A stretch of 64,000 nucleotides of DNA from Scleromitrula shiraiana (taxonomy: Eukaryota > Ascomycota > Leotiomycetes > Helotiales > Sclerotiniaceae): assembly GCA_028455995.1 (NCBI GenBank), contig JABELC010000001.1:3956501-4020500 (forward strand), given 5' to 3'. A model generated the notes under the pieces. It did not search any database. It had not been told where the DNA came from and saw only the letters and a list, made by a program, of their open reading frames with translations. This document shows, in pieces, positions 34,706 through 45,719 of the stretch (the first letter of the stretch is position 1; the number at the start of each line of letters is the position of its first letter). The position numbers and the translations under genes were made by a program.

Positions 34706-36421
34706 ATGTTGGAAACCCCATCAAGCTCGCCATGGGTATCTAAATTCCTATCAGCTCCCCCAAAATATGTCCAAGCATCCATCATAATATCACTTGGTGG
34801 TGCCCTATTCGGACTTGATACCGGCACCATTGGCCCCTTAACAACAATGTCACAATTTGCCGAAACCTTCGGAACTCTCTCCTCGACACTTGTACGTAAC
34901 CACTTCCCTCATCTTCACAGTTCTCCCATACTGACCCTCTAGTACGACTGCAGCATGGCTTAGTGGTATCCACGATCCTCCTCCCCGCAGCATTCTCATC
35001 CATGTTTACCGGCCACCTTGCCAATTATCTCGGTCGATTACTTTCCACAGCTATCGGATCTTTTATCTTCGGAATCGGCGCTGCTATTGAATGTGGTTCT
35101 ATTAATTTACCCATGTTGATTGTTGGTCGAGCTATAAAAGGTGTGGGGGAAGGGTTCTTTCTCAGTACATTGGTCGTTTACATAACGGAGATCTCACCAC
35201 CGGCTCACCGAGGAACTTTAGCTAGTTTCCCCTAGTTCACGATTACCTTGTCGATTCTGGCCGGATATTTTATCTGTTATGGTACTGTGGGCATTGAGTC
35301 AAGTCTCAGTTGGAGGTTACCATTTGCTTTGCAATCGATCATCGCCTTCATTTTCACAGGATGTATGCTTCTATTATTGCCACAGAGTCCTAGATGGTTG
35401 ACAGCTAGGGGAAGATACGAAGAAGCTAATAGAGTGTGGGAGTATCTTGGAATTAGCAGCGGTGAGAGAGAAAAGGCAGATGAAGCTGACGATGCTGATG
35501 CGACTGATAAAGAAGTGAAGGCTAAAGATATCCTCGCTGTTTTTGCCAAAGACGCTTGGAAACGAACTGTCCTAGGCTTGTTTTTGATGGGCATGCAACA
35601 ATTGGCTGGAATTGATGGTATCTTATACGTAAGCTCATCCTACATTCCTCTGAACTTTAATCCACTATACAAAAACTAACAACCACCAGTACGCACCCCT
35701 CCTATTCCAATCCGCCGGCATGACATCCAGCACAGCCTCCTTCCTCGCATCCGGCATCTCCGCCCTCCTAATCTTCCTAGTCACCGTCCCCGGAATCCTC
35801 TGCGCCGATAAATGGGGCCGCAAAACCTCCACCGTTGTCGGCGGCGTCGGCCAATCAATCGTCATGTTCATAATCGGCATCCTCTACGCAACCAACAACG
35901 TGCACGCCACGCACGGCAGCGGCCGCTGGGTCGTCATCATCTGCATCTATCTGTTTGGGATCATCTTCTCGGGAACGTGGGCTGTTAGTCTTAGGGTTTA
36001 TACGTCTGAGATTCAGAGTCCGAAGACGAGAGCCGGGGCCGCGAGTCTGAGTTTGAGTGTTAATTGGGTGGTTAATTGGATAGTGGCGTTTACGACGCCG
36101 ATTATTTTGGGGAAGAGTGACAGTGGGTGTTATTTTTTGTGGGGGGCGGCGAGTTTGGTGACGGTGGGGGTGGCGTGGTTTTGGATGCCGGAGACGAGGG
36201 GGAGGTCGTTGGAGGAGATTGATGGGAGCTTTAGGAAGGGGAAGAGGGGGAAGCGCGGGAGAGTGGGTGCTGGTGGGGTTGTTGGAGAGGGAACGGTGGA
36301 GTATGCGGGGGATGAGGAGAAGGGGGTTGGGAGTGAGGGGGTGGGGATGCAGAAGGATTCGAAGGGTGATGGGAGGGTTACTGTTGCTAGTCCTGCTAAT
36401 AGCTCGACGGGGTCGCTTTAG
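34706..36421 (+). pseudogene. MFS sugar transporter with one premature TAG codon
   Basis: Three exons (34706-34891, 34954-35628, 35690-36421) make a consistent 531-codon frame, the usual length for a 12-helix sugar porter of the plasma membrane. Seen family motifs: GGALFGLDTGTIGPL in helix 1, GRAIKGVGEGFF, YITEISPPAHRGTL, LPQSPRWL, GMQQLAGIDGILYYAPLLF, DKWGRK and the post-helix-12 PETRGRSLEEID. The frame is broken only at codon 156, a TAG at 35233-35235, exactly where the family has Gln after SFP (CAG to TAG). Everything downstream is preserved, so the loss is recent or polymorphic. No intron can remove the codon without losing helix 5. The base after TAG is T, not the usual readthrough context. 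The last exon is clearly richer in G+C than the first two. Confidence 0.85.
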
Positions 36422-36987
36422 GTTCATAGAACATTTATAGATTGAACGGATGGATGGGATCTTGAATAGGAATCCTGACATAATGATAATGACTGGTTTT
36501 GGGAATTATGATTGGATGGAAGGTTAGGGGTATAGACTACATAGAACAGGTTATGGAATATAGATTATAGAATTTCATTTAGTGTTTTTTACTCTTATCC
36601 GCTAAGTTACTCGTCATGCTCTAGTGTTGAAATCTTGGGATGAAGAGACTTTACTGTCCATAGTGAAGTGGAACGTGAATCGTTAATTTCTGAACTGCAT
36701 ATTGGAATAAATAAACATTAAGTAAAAAGGTTGATTATTGGAGCACATAACATTCATGATATATTGCAATCGAGCCCAAAAGATGAGACAGAGAAAACGA
36801 ACTGCGTAAAGCGATTGGCAGAGAAATGGTATTTGAGCACAAGTAAAAAGAAAAGAATGATTCATAAAACATCAGGTCAGTCAGTAATCATCACAATCAT
36901 GGGTAAAGCTGGTTATATCAAGTGAAAAAACATATATTTGCAAAAACGGAAACAAACCTCTACCAACACCTACAAAAGAAAGCCCCC
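36422..36987. other. Intergenic region
   Basis: No supported gene. It lies between the convergent stop codons of the transporter and the small secreted protein gene. Confidence 0.5.
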
Positions 36988-37353
36988 TCAAGCACTCCCC
37001 CGTTGACCCCTACTTCTCCTATCTCTGTAATGCGCACCAGGCGTCATAGCAGGATGATCAGAAGACACGGTAGTCGTCGAGGTGATAGTGACAGTAGTAT
37101 TTGGTTGCGGTGGCATAGTAGTCTGAACAAATACACCGCCGGGCAACTCAGTCACGGAAGTGACTGACGATTGCGGGGTGTAGGAGCTCGAGACTCCAGT
37201 ACCGGTACCATTGCAGTGAACATCGCCGGAGGTGATGTTGTGCGGTCGTGGAAAGAATGGACGGGATCCATTGCGGTGGGATGAGTAGGGGTGGGGCAAC
37301 TGAAAGGCAGTGGTGGCTGCGATGCAGGTGGAGATGAAAATGGTGGTCTTCAT
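36988..37353 (-). CDS. Small secreted Ser/Thr-rich protein
   Basis: 121 aa, single exon. The start is followed by a signal peptide (MKTTIFISTCIAATTAFQLP). The mature chain is rich in Ser, Thr, Pro and Asn with several N-glycosylation sites (NGS, NIT, NGT, NTT) and one cysteine. A short Val/Thr-rich TVTITSTTTVSS stretch resembles linkers of cell-wall proteins. It ends in a basic tail (YRDRRSRGQRGSA). No family is recognised. It could be a cell-wall or effector-like protein; size and composition are the only support. Confidence 0.6.
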   Translation of the reverse strand: MKTTIFISTCIAATTAFQLPHPYSSHRNGSRPFFPRPHNITSGDVHCNGTGTGVSSSYTPQSSVTSVTELPGGVFVQTTMPPQPNTTVTITSTTTVSSDHPAMTPGAHYRDRRSRGQRGSA

Positions 37354-38842
37354 CTTGGTGGTTGGTGGTTTGGTTATACTTGCTTTCTAACTTCGTATGT
37401 GTGGTTGTTTGTTAGGAAAGTAGTATGGCGGTTACGATAGACTCGAGTAGAAAAAAGCTGAGATAGACGGTGAGTTGAAGATTTATATAGTAGTTTAGTC
37501 ATGATTGTTCCGTAGGTTACTACGGGATTGTTTACGGTGAGTTCTTTGTTCATTACGGGTGAGAGGAGGTTCATTGGACTAGCGCCAGTATGTCAATAAA
37601 GAAATTATAGAATTGTTGTCTAGTTGTTTCTCCAACCAAAGTAATCTTCGTCCAATGAAATGAAGGTTCGAACAATATCTTTGTGCCCCGAGAGGAGAAA
37701 GCTTTGGTTACTTTTCGAAACGTGACGAGCCTCATACTATGCACCTGTCAGGTTTTAACCCGGTTATCCTGCTAAACTTTGGGTTATTGGTATTTGTTTA
37801 GGATCCCCTTATCAATTCGATTTGGAAATTGTTAATATCTTGGAAATTAGTACCTGGAGCCTTGGCTAAACTTCGATGGTTTACCGGCGCTAGGGTCGGG
37901 AATCGTATAGTCTACGGAATCGAAATTTGATTAAGTTGCATTTGGTGTATACTAACCTCATAGTAAACAACAATGACTAGATAGTAGGTAAACCAAGGGT
38001 TGTTGACCAGCCCCGAAAAGTTAGGTAAATGAATCTTCATAAGTGGCGTTAATATTGATCAATATTGTTGACACCTGAATATAGTAGATCGTAGATCGTA
38101 ATGTTGGTTATGTGTTGTTGTTGTTGTTGTTGTTGTTCCAAATACTCAAATCCATAACAGAATGTCAACAACATGTCTGATGAGAAGATATGAAAAGACG
38201 ACATGACGATAGCTGAATCAAATGAGGAGAAGATAATTAATACTGTATTGATCTCGGAAGTTAAGATCAAACCCTGTATATGACCTGCATCAATGAGGGA
38301 GATCTGAGATATGATCCATGAAGTAGATCGAACCTTTGAAGCTTTGGTACCAGTGCTATAGTATATTACCCATAAAAAATATATGGTACTCGAGTAGATT
38401 GTTCGAAATACAAATTGTTATGGAGTAAGAGGAGAAATCGATGTTTTCAGATAAGGAAGGTTATTAGGAATGAAGCTATATTATTAGTCGTTTTCCTTAT
38501 TTCCTTCCATATTTGTGGAAACAATCAACAAAAATACCAAGCAAATCCAAGCGAGGTCATATCGACGTCATTTATGATCTGAACCAGGATTGAATGATCG
38601 TCACGAACTACAACCAACAACTCTATTACATACAACTGTTCCTACCTGCCCCCTCACCTACTACTTACAGTCCCACTTACTTCAGATCAATTGTATATTC
38701 TCAAACATTCCCTCAACTCTTTCCTAATTCACCAATAATACCACAAAGCAAATCCGATACTTTCTCATCAATATAATACACAACATAACCCGAAAACATC
38801 ACAAACAATCTACAAACGTATCAATAACATACAGTCGCCACA
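37354..38842. other. Intergenic region with CAA/GTT microsatellite
   Basis: About 1.5 kb without a recognisable gene. It carries a (GTT)8 microsatellite at 38114-38137. The last 250 bases before the PIL1 start codon are C/T and A-rich on the plus strand, as in strong fungal promoters and leaders. Confidence 0.5.
38114..38137. repeat. (GTT)8 microsatellite
   Basis: Eight perfect GTT units on the plus strand. It falls in a spacer with no supported gene. Confidence 0.9.
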
Positions 38843-40352
38843 ATGCATCGCACATATTCTATGAGACAATCGCGGGCTCCTACTGTAAGATATATCCCTT
38901 AATCTGCGGTGGCGCATTCAATCGCATACTTGTAGGAATCCGTACTGATAATTCTATGTTGTATATAGGCCTCGCAACTCCAAAACCCTCCTCCACCACA
39001 GTCAAGCACGAAATCTGGAAGGTTCTTCGGAAAGGGTGGCTTTGGTTAGTACCTTTTCATTATGATATCTGCTACATTTCATCAATCAACGTGGGATAAG
39101 GATAAACCAACACCTGAGAAACGAGAGATAATACCAGCTGTTGGGATAGCTACAAATGTATGGATGAGTTTGGGAGTCCAAATATGTTCATCAGCTTGTA
39201 TGGTAGCTGTATTGTACTTTATGTCTACGGGTCTCGCAACAGGATTACAATTCTCGGATTGTTACCCCGCAGTAACGGTTACTAACATGTATCCCTTTAG
39301 GCCACTCTATCCGTCACAAGGCTGCCGGCCAATTCGGCCCAGACCTTGCTAAGAAGCTTTCTCAACTCGTAAAGATGGAAAAGAACGTTATGCGCAGCAT
39401 GGAGCTCGTCGGCAGAGAAAGAATGGAAGTTGCAGTAAGCAAAAAGCGACTTAATTATTGAATCGAGCCATCCTGACATAATATAGCAACAACTTTCCAT
39501 TTGGGGTGAGGGATGTGACGACGATGTATCTGATGTCACAGATAAGCTTGGTGTATTGCTTTACGAAATCGGTGAACTCGAAGATCAATACGTCGATCGT
39601 TATGACCAATATCGTGTTACCATCAAGAGCGTTAGAAACATTGAGGCTTCCGTTCAACCTAGCAGAGATCGTAAGTTCATGCTACAAACAAGAATAGAAA
39701 GTGAGAAGCTAATATTTTTCCAGGCAAGCAAAAGATCACTGATCAAATTGCTCAACTCAAATACAAGGAGCCAAACTCCCCCAAGATTGTTGTTCTTGAG
39801 CAAGAACTTGTTCGTGCTGAGGCTGAGTCCCTCGTCGCCGAGGCTCAACTTTCCAACATCACTCGTGAGAAGCTTAAGGCAGCTTATACTTACCAATTTG
39901 ACGCTCTTCGCGAACATTGCGAGAAGCTTGCCATCATTGCGGGTTACGGAAAACATCTCTTGGAGCTTGTTGACGATACTCCAGTCACTCCAGGTGAAAC
40001 TCGTGCTGCATATGATGGATACGAGGCTAGCAAGGCTATCATCCAAGATTGCGAGGATGCTCTTACCAACTGGGTCAATGCCAATGCTGCCGTTTCCTCA
40101 AAGCTCTCTACCCGCGCTCGTACTTTATCCCAGCGCAGACGTAACAACATTCAACGTAATGCTGAAGGCCATGACCTCACTGGTCAGGATGCTCCATTAA
40201 ATGATGGTGAGTCTGGTTTGTGGGTACCTGCTAGTGTTCACAAGGGTGACCAAGATTATGAAGATGAAGAGGAGGAGGATGATGTCGGAGCACCATCCAC
40301 TCACGAGAGCGCTAACGGCGAGCAACGAGGCCGCCAAGAGATTGTCGCATAA
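38843..40352 (+). CDS. PIL1: Eisosome core protein Pil1/Lsp1 (BAR domain)
   Basis: A BAR-domain protein that assembles into filaments under the plasma membrane and shapes eisosome furrows. Five exons (38843-38884, 38969-39044, 39301-39434, 39487-39670, 39724-40352) sum to 1,065 nt, 354 aa, phases consistent. The N-terminus MHRTYSMRQSRAPT, then RFFGKGGFGHSIRHKAAGQF, is the family start. The BAR core follows with DLAKKLSQLVKMEKNVMRSM, ELVGRERMEVAQQLSIWGEG, and EPNSPKIVVLEQELVRAEAE. The C-terminus is acidic (EDEEEEDD). Yeast homologues are regulated by phosphorylation through Pkh kinases; the Ser/Thr-containing N-terminus is compatible. The 256-bp third intron is long for this window. A core gene without lesion. 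Confidence 0.95.
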
Positions 40353-41025
40353 TCGAATCACCATATCGAATAATAAAAACCTAGTCGGCTAGCAGCGAGG
40401 GTGTCGCATGGATGGGGAGTCATATTAGGAAATTATTAACTAACTGATGGAGGATATCCCCAATATTTCTTTGACTTTGCTTACTATGCTTATATTTGCT
40501 CGCAATGCCTGAATGGCTTTATGATGATAATGCGGTGGTAATTGATCATACTACGACATGATGGGGATATGTTTGGGAGTATACTTTTGTGGAAAGGAAT
40601 GGATTCAGGCGGAAATTTCAAGGGTTCTTTCTTTTTGTATTTGTAGCTCGTAGTAAAAGCTTCTAATGTTGATTTTGTTTCTCGATGGCTTTATCTTTGA
40701 TGTGCCTTCTTTCTCCCTTTCGCGACCTTTCTAATAATATGGCCCTTTATCTGCAGGTGTTCCAATCTAAAGATGGTGCCTATGAGACAAGGTATTGAAC
40801 TACCCCCCAAGGCCTGCATCTCTAATATTCTATGCCATCCTAACCCTCTGGTATATTGCATTGTATCCGGCATATTTGTTGCATTTCAACCTCGTAGGAG
40901 GTGAGCAACTCCACCCGTACTATGACGCCGAATTCCCTATAGCCCTCTCCCTTCCATACATCTCCTGCCCATAAATATATTTATACCTGTATAATTTCCA
41001 GATTCTCCAAACCACACTACCCATT
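40353..41025. other. Convergent 3' region of PIL1 and the LSM gene
   Basis: No gene seen in about 670 bp. The left part is T- and G-rich, as often in 3' untranslated regions of highly expressed genes. Confidence 0.5.
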
Positions 41026-41497
41026 TCAAACCACCACCCCATCTCCACCCCCAGCTCTAATCCCCACCGCCGCCTTCCCCTTATTCCTCACCTGACTTTC
41101 AAATTCCTCCAACTCAATCTTCTTCACATATCCACCCGGCACAACCACCAGCCCCAGATATCTCGACGTCAAATCCCGTTTTATACTCGTTGATTGCGAG
41201 GAAGAGGCCTGAAGTTCGGCGGGGTTGGGAGCAGGTGGAAATCGATATTCGTAGGTGTGGGAGAGGATTATGTTGAGGTCCTAGATGTGGGGGAAAGGTT
41301 ATGTGTCAGTTGTTGGATTGGGAGGAGGGGAGAAGAGGGAAACGAACAGAATCGGTGCATTTGAATTCTCCGAGGAACATTCGTTCGTCGGTTGTGTGGA
41401 TGCGAAGGGTTTTGGATATGAGCGTTTGGAGGTAGGCGAGCCCTTCTTTTGGTTTTGGTTTGGGTTCCGATGGAGGGGTTGAGATTGAGTCGGCCAT
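41026..41497 (-). CDS. NAA38: LSM-domain protein, likely NatC auxiliary subunit Naa38/Mak31
   Basis: Two exons, 41497-41348 and 41280-41026, give 134 aa. The LSM fold is seen in LISKTLRIHTTDERMFLGEF, then KCTDSDLNIILSHTYEYRFP and, after an insertion, SRYLGLVVVPGGYVKKIELE. This pattern matches the small Sm-like subunit of the N-terminal acetyltransferase C complex, which acts on nascent chains at the ribosome, better than canonical spliceosomal Lsm proteins. The donor is GTTCGT, confirmed by frame. Upstream in-frame ATGs at 41539 and 41608 are possible starts; I prefer 41497 since the added residues show no domain. It is divergent from RAD2. A cytoplasmic Lsm/Sm protein is the alternative. Confidence 0.75.
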
Positions 41498-41915
41498 TGT
41501 TTTGTCCAAGGGGAATTTGGTTGGTGGGATGGAGGACATGGGATGGGATTTTGATACTCTGATATTGATTGACGCCCGATTGTGAGATTGCGATAAGATA
41601 AGGGTCACGTGTTTGCGTGTATGTGCGTCATTCCGCGATTGTACGCCACGATCGAGTGAAGGCAGAAGTGAGTTTATGAGCGGAGATTCCTTGATGATGA
41701 CAGGATACCTAGGTACTACACGGTTGGTGCAATGCTAGAGCAGTTAATCAATTGTATATATGTAATGAGATGAATACTTTAATGATATTTCTAAGGGGTT
41801 CTTGAGAAAGAAGGAAGTCTTTCCACTTCACTTGCTTTCGCTTTCCACAGATTCTTTCTCGGCCTAAATCCATGAAAGTCAACCATCTCAATTATCTCAA
41901 CAAGATCAATTTGCA
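41498..41915. promoter_or_regulatory. Divergent promoter of the LSM gene and RAD2
   Basis: About 420 bp between two start codons that point away from each other. No gene or specific binding site seen. Confidence 0.5.
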
Positions 41916-44900
41916 ATGGGTGTCACCGGCCTCTGGACCGTTCTACAGCCTTGCGCGCGTCCTACTCCCCTTCCAACTCTAAATCGCAAACGCCTCGCTG
42001 TTGATGCTTCGATCTGGATCTACCAATTTCTCAAAGCTGTACGCGATAAAGAAGGTAATGCACTACGCAATTCTCACGTTGTAGGATTCTTTCGTCGGAT
42101 TTGCAAACTTCTGTTTTTCGGCATCAAACCCGTGTTCGTGTTCGATGGCGGGGCTCCGATCTTGAAACGACAAACGGTGTTGGGAAGGAAGAGAAGAAGA
42201 GAGGGGAGGAGAGAAGATGCGGTCAGAACAGCAGGGAGATTATTGGGTGTGCAAATGAAGCGTAGAGCAGAAGAGGAAGATGCAGATAGGAAGAGAAGGG
42301 AAAAGGAAGGAAGGGCTACTCGAGTTGTCGAGGAGGAAAGGGAGGAAGTTCCGGAGGAACTGGTATATGTAGATGAGATTGGGATGTCTGCGCAAGAACG
42401 ACAAGCCACGAGAAAATTTCACAAAAAGGACGCTTATCATCTGCCGGAACTTACAAATGGAATTGAAGGGATGGGGAGGCCGGAAGACCCGCGGATTATG
42501 AGCGCGGAGGAGTTGGAGGAATATGCGAGACAGTTTAATAATGGGGAGGATGTTAATCTTTACGATTTTAGTAAGATTGATTTTAATGGGGACTTTTTTA
42601 TAAGTTTACCGGTTGGGGATCGATATAATATTTTGAATGCGGCGAGGTTGAGGAGTCGGTTGAGAATGGGTTTGAGTAAGGAACAGTTGGAGGAAATGTT
42701 TCCGGATAGGATGGCATTCTCGAGATTTCAGATTGAGAGGGTCACGGAAAGAAATGAATTGACTCAGAGATTGATGAACTTGAATGGGATGAATGGGGAG
42801 GATAAGATGTTTGGAGTCAATGCACCTGGCAGAATTGCAGGTGAAATGGGAAGAGAATATGTGTTGGTTAAGAATGATGGAGTTGAGGGTGGTTGGGCTT
42901 TGGGAGTGGTCAGCACTGATAAAGGTGTGGGAGAAAGAAATAAGCCAATTGATGTGGATGCTTGGGACCAGAAGACGAAGACTCAAGAAGCTTCTGAATC
43001 CGAGGATGAGGATGAGTTTGAGGATGTCCCAGTTGAAGGTTTGAATCGGTTACCCAAGGCCAGAGATAATGGAAGGAATATGACATATAGCGACTTCCAA
43101 GCACGCGAAGTTGCTGAGAGGCGACGAGAGGTGTATAATTCTAGGAAAGCTACGACCTCGAAGCCACCTACGTTACAACCTCAAGATTCGGATTCTTTGT
43201 TTGTGGATGATGTGAAGGTAGGGACGAGCACGATAAATCCAAACTTTGATGATGAAGAGGAGGAAGACCTGAATCGCGCCATTGCAATGTCTTTGCAGCA
43301 AGATACAGAACTTGATGAAGAAGAACACCTGAACAGAGCAATTGAATTATCTCTTCAGAGAGGCCACGGCCAAGAGTCAGAACCGGACGATGATATATTC
43401 GAAGATGTACCAATGCCAGAATACGAACAAAAACCTGTGGCAGATGTTAAACCTCTTATAAAATCTTCGGGGAAAATGATCGCTCATATTGTTAATAACA
43501 GAGCGAATGCTGCGGTACCAAAACCAAAAGAGGTCATTGAGGACAAGGATAGTGACAGTGATAGTGATATGGATTTTCAAGCTGCATTGTCAAAAGCTAG
43601 GAAACAGAAAGCCCCAGAAAAGAAACGGCAGCCTGCACCAGTGTCGCTAAATAAGAAGAACCCATTTGATGGCCCTCTACCGTTCGAGAGACTTGAATTC
43701 AAAACTTCACTATTCGGAAAGAAGAAAAATCCTGAAAATTCAGCTGAAAACAATGACGAAGAAACAGAAGAGTTTGCTGGGGGGTTTCAACTTGACAATG
43801 GGGAAGAAGCGCCTAGACCCTTACCACCCTGGTTAGGCGGTAATGATGACATAAGGTCTAATATTAAAGAGCAGCGCAAAAAGGATCAGGCTATGAACGC
43901 AGAAGATCGAGAAAGAGCTTTAGAGGATGAGAGAATCTATCAACGTAACCATGGCGTTATTGAGATCGATTCGGGGGATGATAGTGATTTGGAAATTCTG
44001 ACCAAACAGCCAACGCCCAAGGTTACAGCGGAGAAAATGGATGATTTGGCAGAGACTATCAGGGCTGAACCCCCTCAGTCTGATATACCTCAGGATAGGC
44101 AACCATCGCCTGAATCTCGTGAAATCATTGTATCTGAGAAAGGACAGGACTCGGATGAGGAAATAGAATGGTCAGAGAGTGATCATGGAGAATTTGTTCA
44201 AAGAGTTGCAAATGTTAAACATGCAGAAAGCTCTGCTCTCCAAGATGGTGCTACAAAGTCGAAATCTCCATCTCCTATCTTTGAAGATGTCGATCTTCCT
44301 GAGACGAACCAAGCAAGCCATATAGAGAAGAGTCAGTCTCCAATATTTGAAGATGTTGGTATGCCGTCCATATCCAACTCTACATTTAGCCCAGCTGCAC
44401 CTCCAAACCCCAATGCCGAAGATTCATACGAGCGCCAAGAAGCTCAAGCTATAGCAGATGAATTTGACTTCAGTGACCCTGAAGAAGAAGAATTACTTGT
44501 TCAGCTCGCTGCAGAAGCAGAAGAACATGCTCGTTTTGCCAGTACACTAAATAATAAGTCCACAAAAGAGAATCACGATGCATACGAGAAAGAACTAAAA
44601 GCTTTACGAAGCCAACAAAAGAAAGATCGTCGTGATGCTGATGAGGTCTCACATATTATGATTACCGAATGTCAAGCTCTACTCCGTCTCTTTGGTATTC
44701 CATATATTACCGCACCGATGGAAGCGGAAGCCCAATGCGCAGAGCTTGTTCGACTTGGTCTTGTAGATGGGATTGTTACGGATGATTCGGATATTTTCCT
44801 TTTTGGTGGCACACGTGTCTACAAAAATTTATTCAATAGCAATAAGCTTGTAGAATGCTATCTTTCATCCGATCTAGAGAAAGAACTTTCTCTTTCTCGC

Positions 44901-45719
44901 GATCAACTCATCTCCATCGCTCATCTGTTAGGTTCGGATTATACTGAAGGACTCCCTGGCATTGGCCCCGTCACTGCTGTAGAAATCCTTTCCGAATTTC
45001 CAACGCACACTGGGCTAGAAGAATTCAAAGAATGGTGGTCAAACATCGATCTCAATCCTAGTACCGTGTCCTCTGAAAAATCCCTCTTCAGGAAGAAATT
45101 CCGTCGCTCCCAAGCTTCAAAACTCTTGCTACCTCCTGGCTTTCCAAGTGCCGCAGTTACAGAAGCATATCTGAAACCCGATGTTGATAGTACACCTGAG
45201 CCATTTCAATGGGGTGTACCCGATCTTGGGGCGTTGAGAGAATTTTTAATGGCAACTATTGGATGGAGTCAGGAAAGAACGGATGAGGTCTTGGTACCGG
45301 TTATAAGGGATATGAATAAACGAGAACAGGAAGGTACACAGAGTAACATCACGAGGTACTTTGAGGGTGCGGTCGGGATAGGCGCACATGCAAATGAGGA
45401 TGTGAGGGGGAGAAATGTGGGAAGTAAGAGGATGAGGGAGGCGGTGGGGAGGCTAAAGGCTAATAAAAAGTCTGGGGCTGGCAATGCGGCTTCGAGGGAA
45501 TCGGTTGCGGACAGTGCGGCGGAATGGGTGAAGAAAAATGATAGGGAGAAGGAAAAGGCTGAGAAGAAGAAGAGGGGTATTGGGAAGGGGAATAAGAGAG
45601 GGGCTAGAGCTGTTGAGGAAGATGTCGAAAACGACGCCGATGAAGCTGACGAGGATGGTGAGGAAGAACCTATCGCTTCTAAATCAAGGGCTTTTAAGAA
45701 GAAGAAGACGAATTCGTGA
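41916..45719 (+). CDS. RAD2: DNA repair endonuclease Rad2/XPG
   Basis: A 1,267-aa single-exon structure-specific nuclease that cuts 3' of the lesion in nucleotide excision repair. The N-region starts right at the initiator (MGVTGLWTVLQPCARP) with metal-ligand aspartates in LAVDASIWIYQFL and FVFDGG. A long acidic spacer, typical of XPG rather than FEN1, separates it from the I-region near residues 910-1060. There lie the catalytic acids in ITAPMEAEAQCAEL and VTDDSDIFLFG and the helix-two-turn-helix GSDYTEGLPGIGPVTAVEIL. Two ubiquitin-interacting motifs lie in the spacer near residues 450 and 470 (LNRAIAMSL and LNRAIELSL). A PCNA-binding box, QSNITRYF, is near residue 1140. The tail is lysine/arginine-rich, suited to nuclear import. 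No lesion. It is a nuclear housekeeping gene next to the LSM gene. Confidence 0.96.
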   Translation: MGVTGLWTVLQPCARPTPLPTLNRKRLAVDASIWIYQFLKAVRDKEGNALRNSHVVGFFRRICKLLFFGIKPVFVFDGGAPILKRQTVLGRKRRREGRREDAVRTAGRLLGVQMKRRAEEEDADRKRREKEGRATRVVEEEREEVPEELVYVDEIGMSAQERQATRKFHKKDAYHLPELTNGIEGMGRPEDPRIMSAEELEEYARQFNNGEDVNLYDFSKIDFNGDFFISLPVGDRYNILNAARLRSRLRMGLSKEQLEEMFPDRMAFSRFQIERVTERNELTQRLMNLNGMNGEDKMFGVNAPGRIAGEMGREYVLVKNDGVEGGWALGVVSTDKGVGERNKPIDVDAWDQKTKTQEASESEDEDEFEDVPVEGLNRLPKARDNGRNMTYSDFQAREVAERRREVYNSRKATTSKPPTLQPQDSDSLFVDDVKVGTSTINPNFDDEEEEDLNRAIAMSLQQDTELDEEEHLNRAIELSLQRGHGQESEPDDDIFEDVPMPEYEQKPVADVKPLIKSSGKMIAHIVNNRANAAVPKPKEVIEDKDSDSDSDMDFQAALSKARKQKAPEKKRQPAPVSLNKKNPFDGPLPFERLEFKTSLFGKKKNPENSAENNDEETEEFAGGFQLDNGEEAPRPLPPWLGGNDDIRSNIKEQRKKDQAMNAEDRERALEDERIYQRNHGVIEIDSGDDSDLEILTKQPTPKVTAEKMDDLAETIRAEPPQSDIPQDRQPSPESREIIVSEKGQDSDEEIEWSESDHGEFVQRVANVKHAESSALQDGATKSKSPSPIFEDVDLPETNQASHIEKSQSPIFEDVGMPSISNSTFSPAAPPNPNAEDSYERQEAQAIADEFDFSDPEEEELLVQLAAEAEEHARFASTLNNKSTKENHDAYEKELKALRSQQKKDRRDADEVSHIMITECQALLRLFGIPYITAPMEAEAQCAELVRLGLVDGIVTDDSDIFLFGGTRVYKNLFNSNKLVECYLSSDLEKELSLSRDQLISIAHLLGSDYTEGLPGIGPVTAVEILSEFPTHTGLEEFKEWWSNIDLNPSTVSSEKSLFRKKFRRSQASKLLLPPGFPSAAVTEAYLKPDVDSTPEPFQWGVPDLGALREFLMATIGWSQERTDEVLVPVIRDMNKREQEGTQSNITRYFEGAVGIGAHANEDVRGRNVGSKRMREAVGRLKANKKSGAGNAASRESVADSAAEWVKKNDREKEKAEKKKRGIGKGNKRGARAVEEDVENDADEADEDGEEEPIASKSRAFKKKKTNS

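Noticed and set aside
35233..35235. TAG in the sugar transporter considered as part of an intron or as programmed readthrough
   Set aside because: No donor/acceptor pair removes it while keeping frame and the helix 4-5 region, and the context after the stop (TTC) is not the known leaky type. A nonsense change is simpler.
35855..36481. Long minus-strand frame opposite the end of the sugar transporter
   Set aside because: Its proline/arginine/histidine-rich product is the mirror of a G-rich coding exon. No domain or start context supports it.
42074..43580. Several minus-strand frames opposite RAD2
   Set aside because: They lie within a conserved single-exon gene and show no domains.
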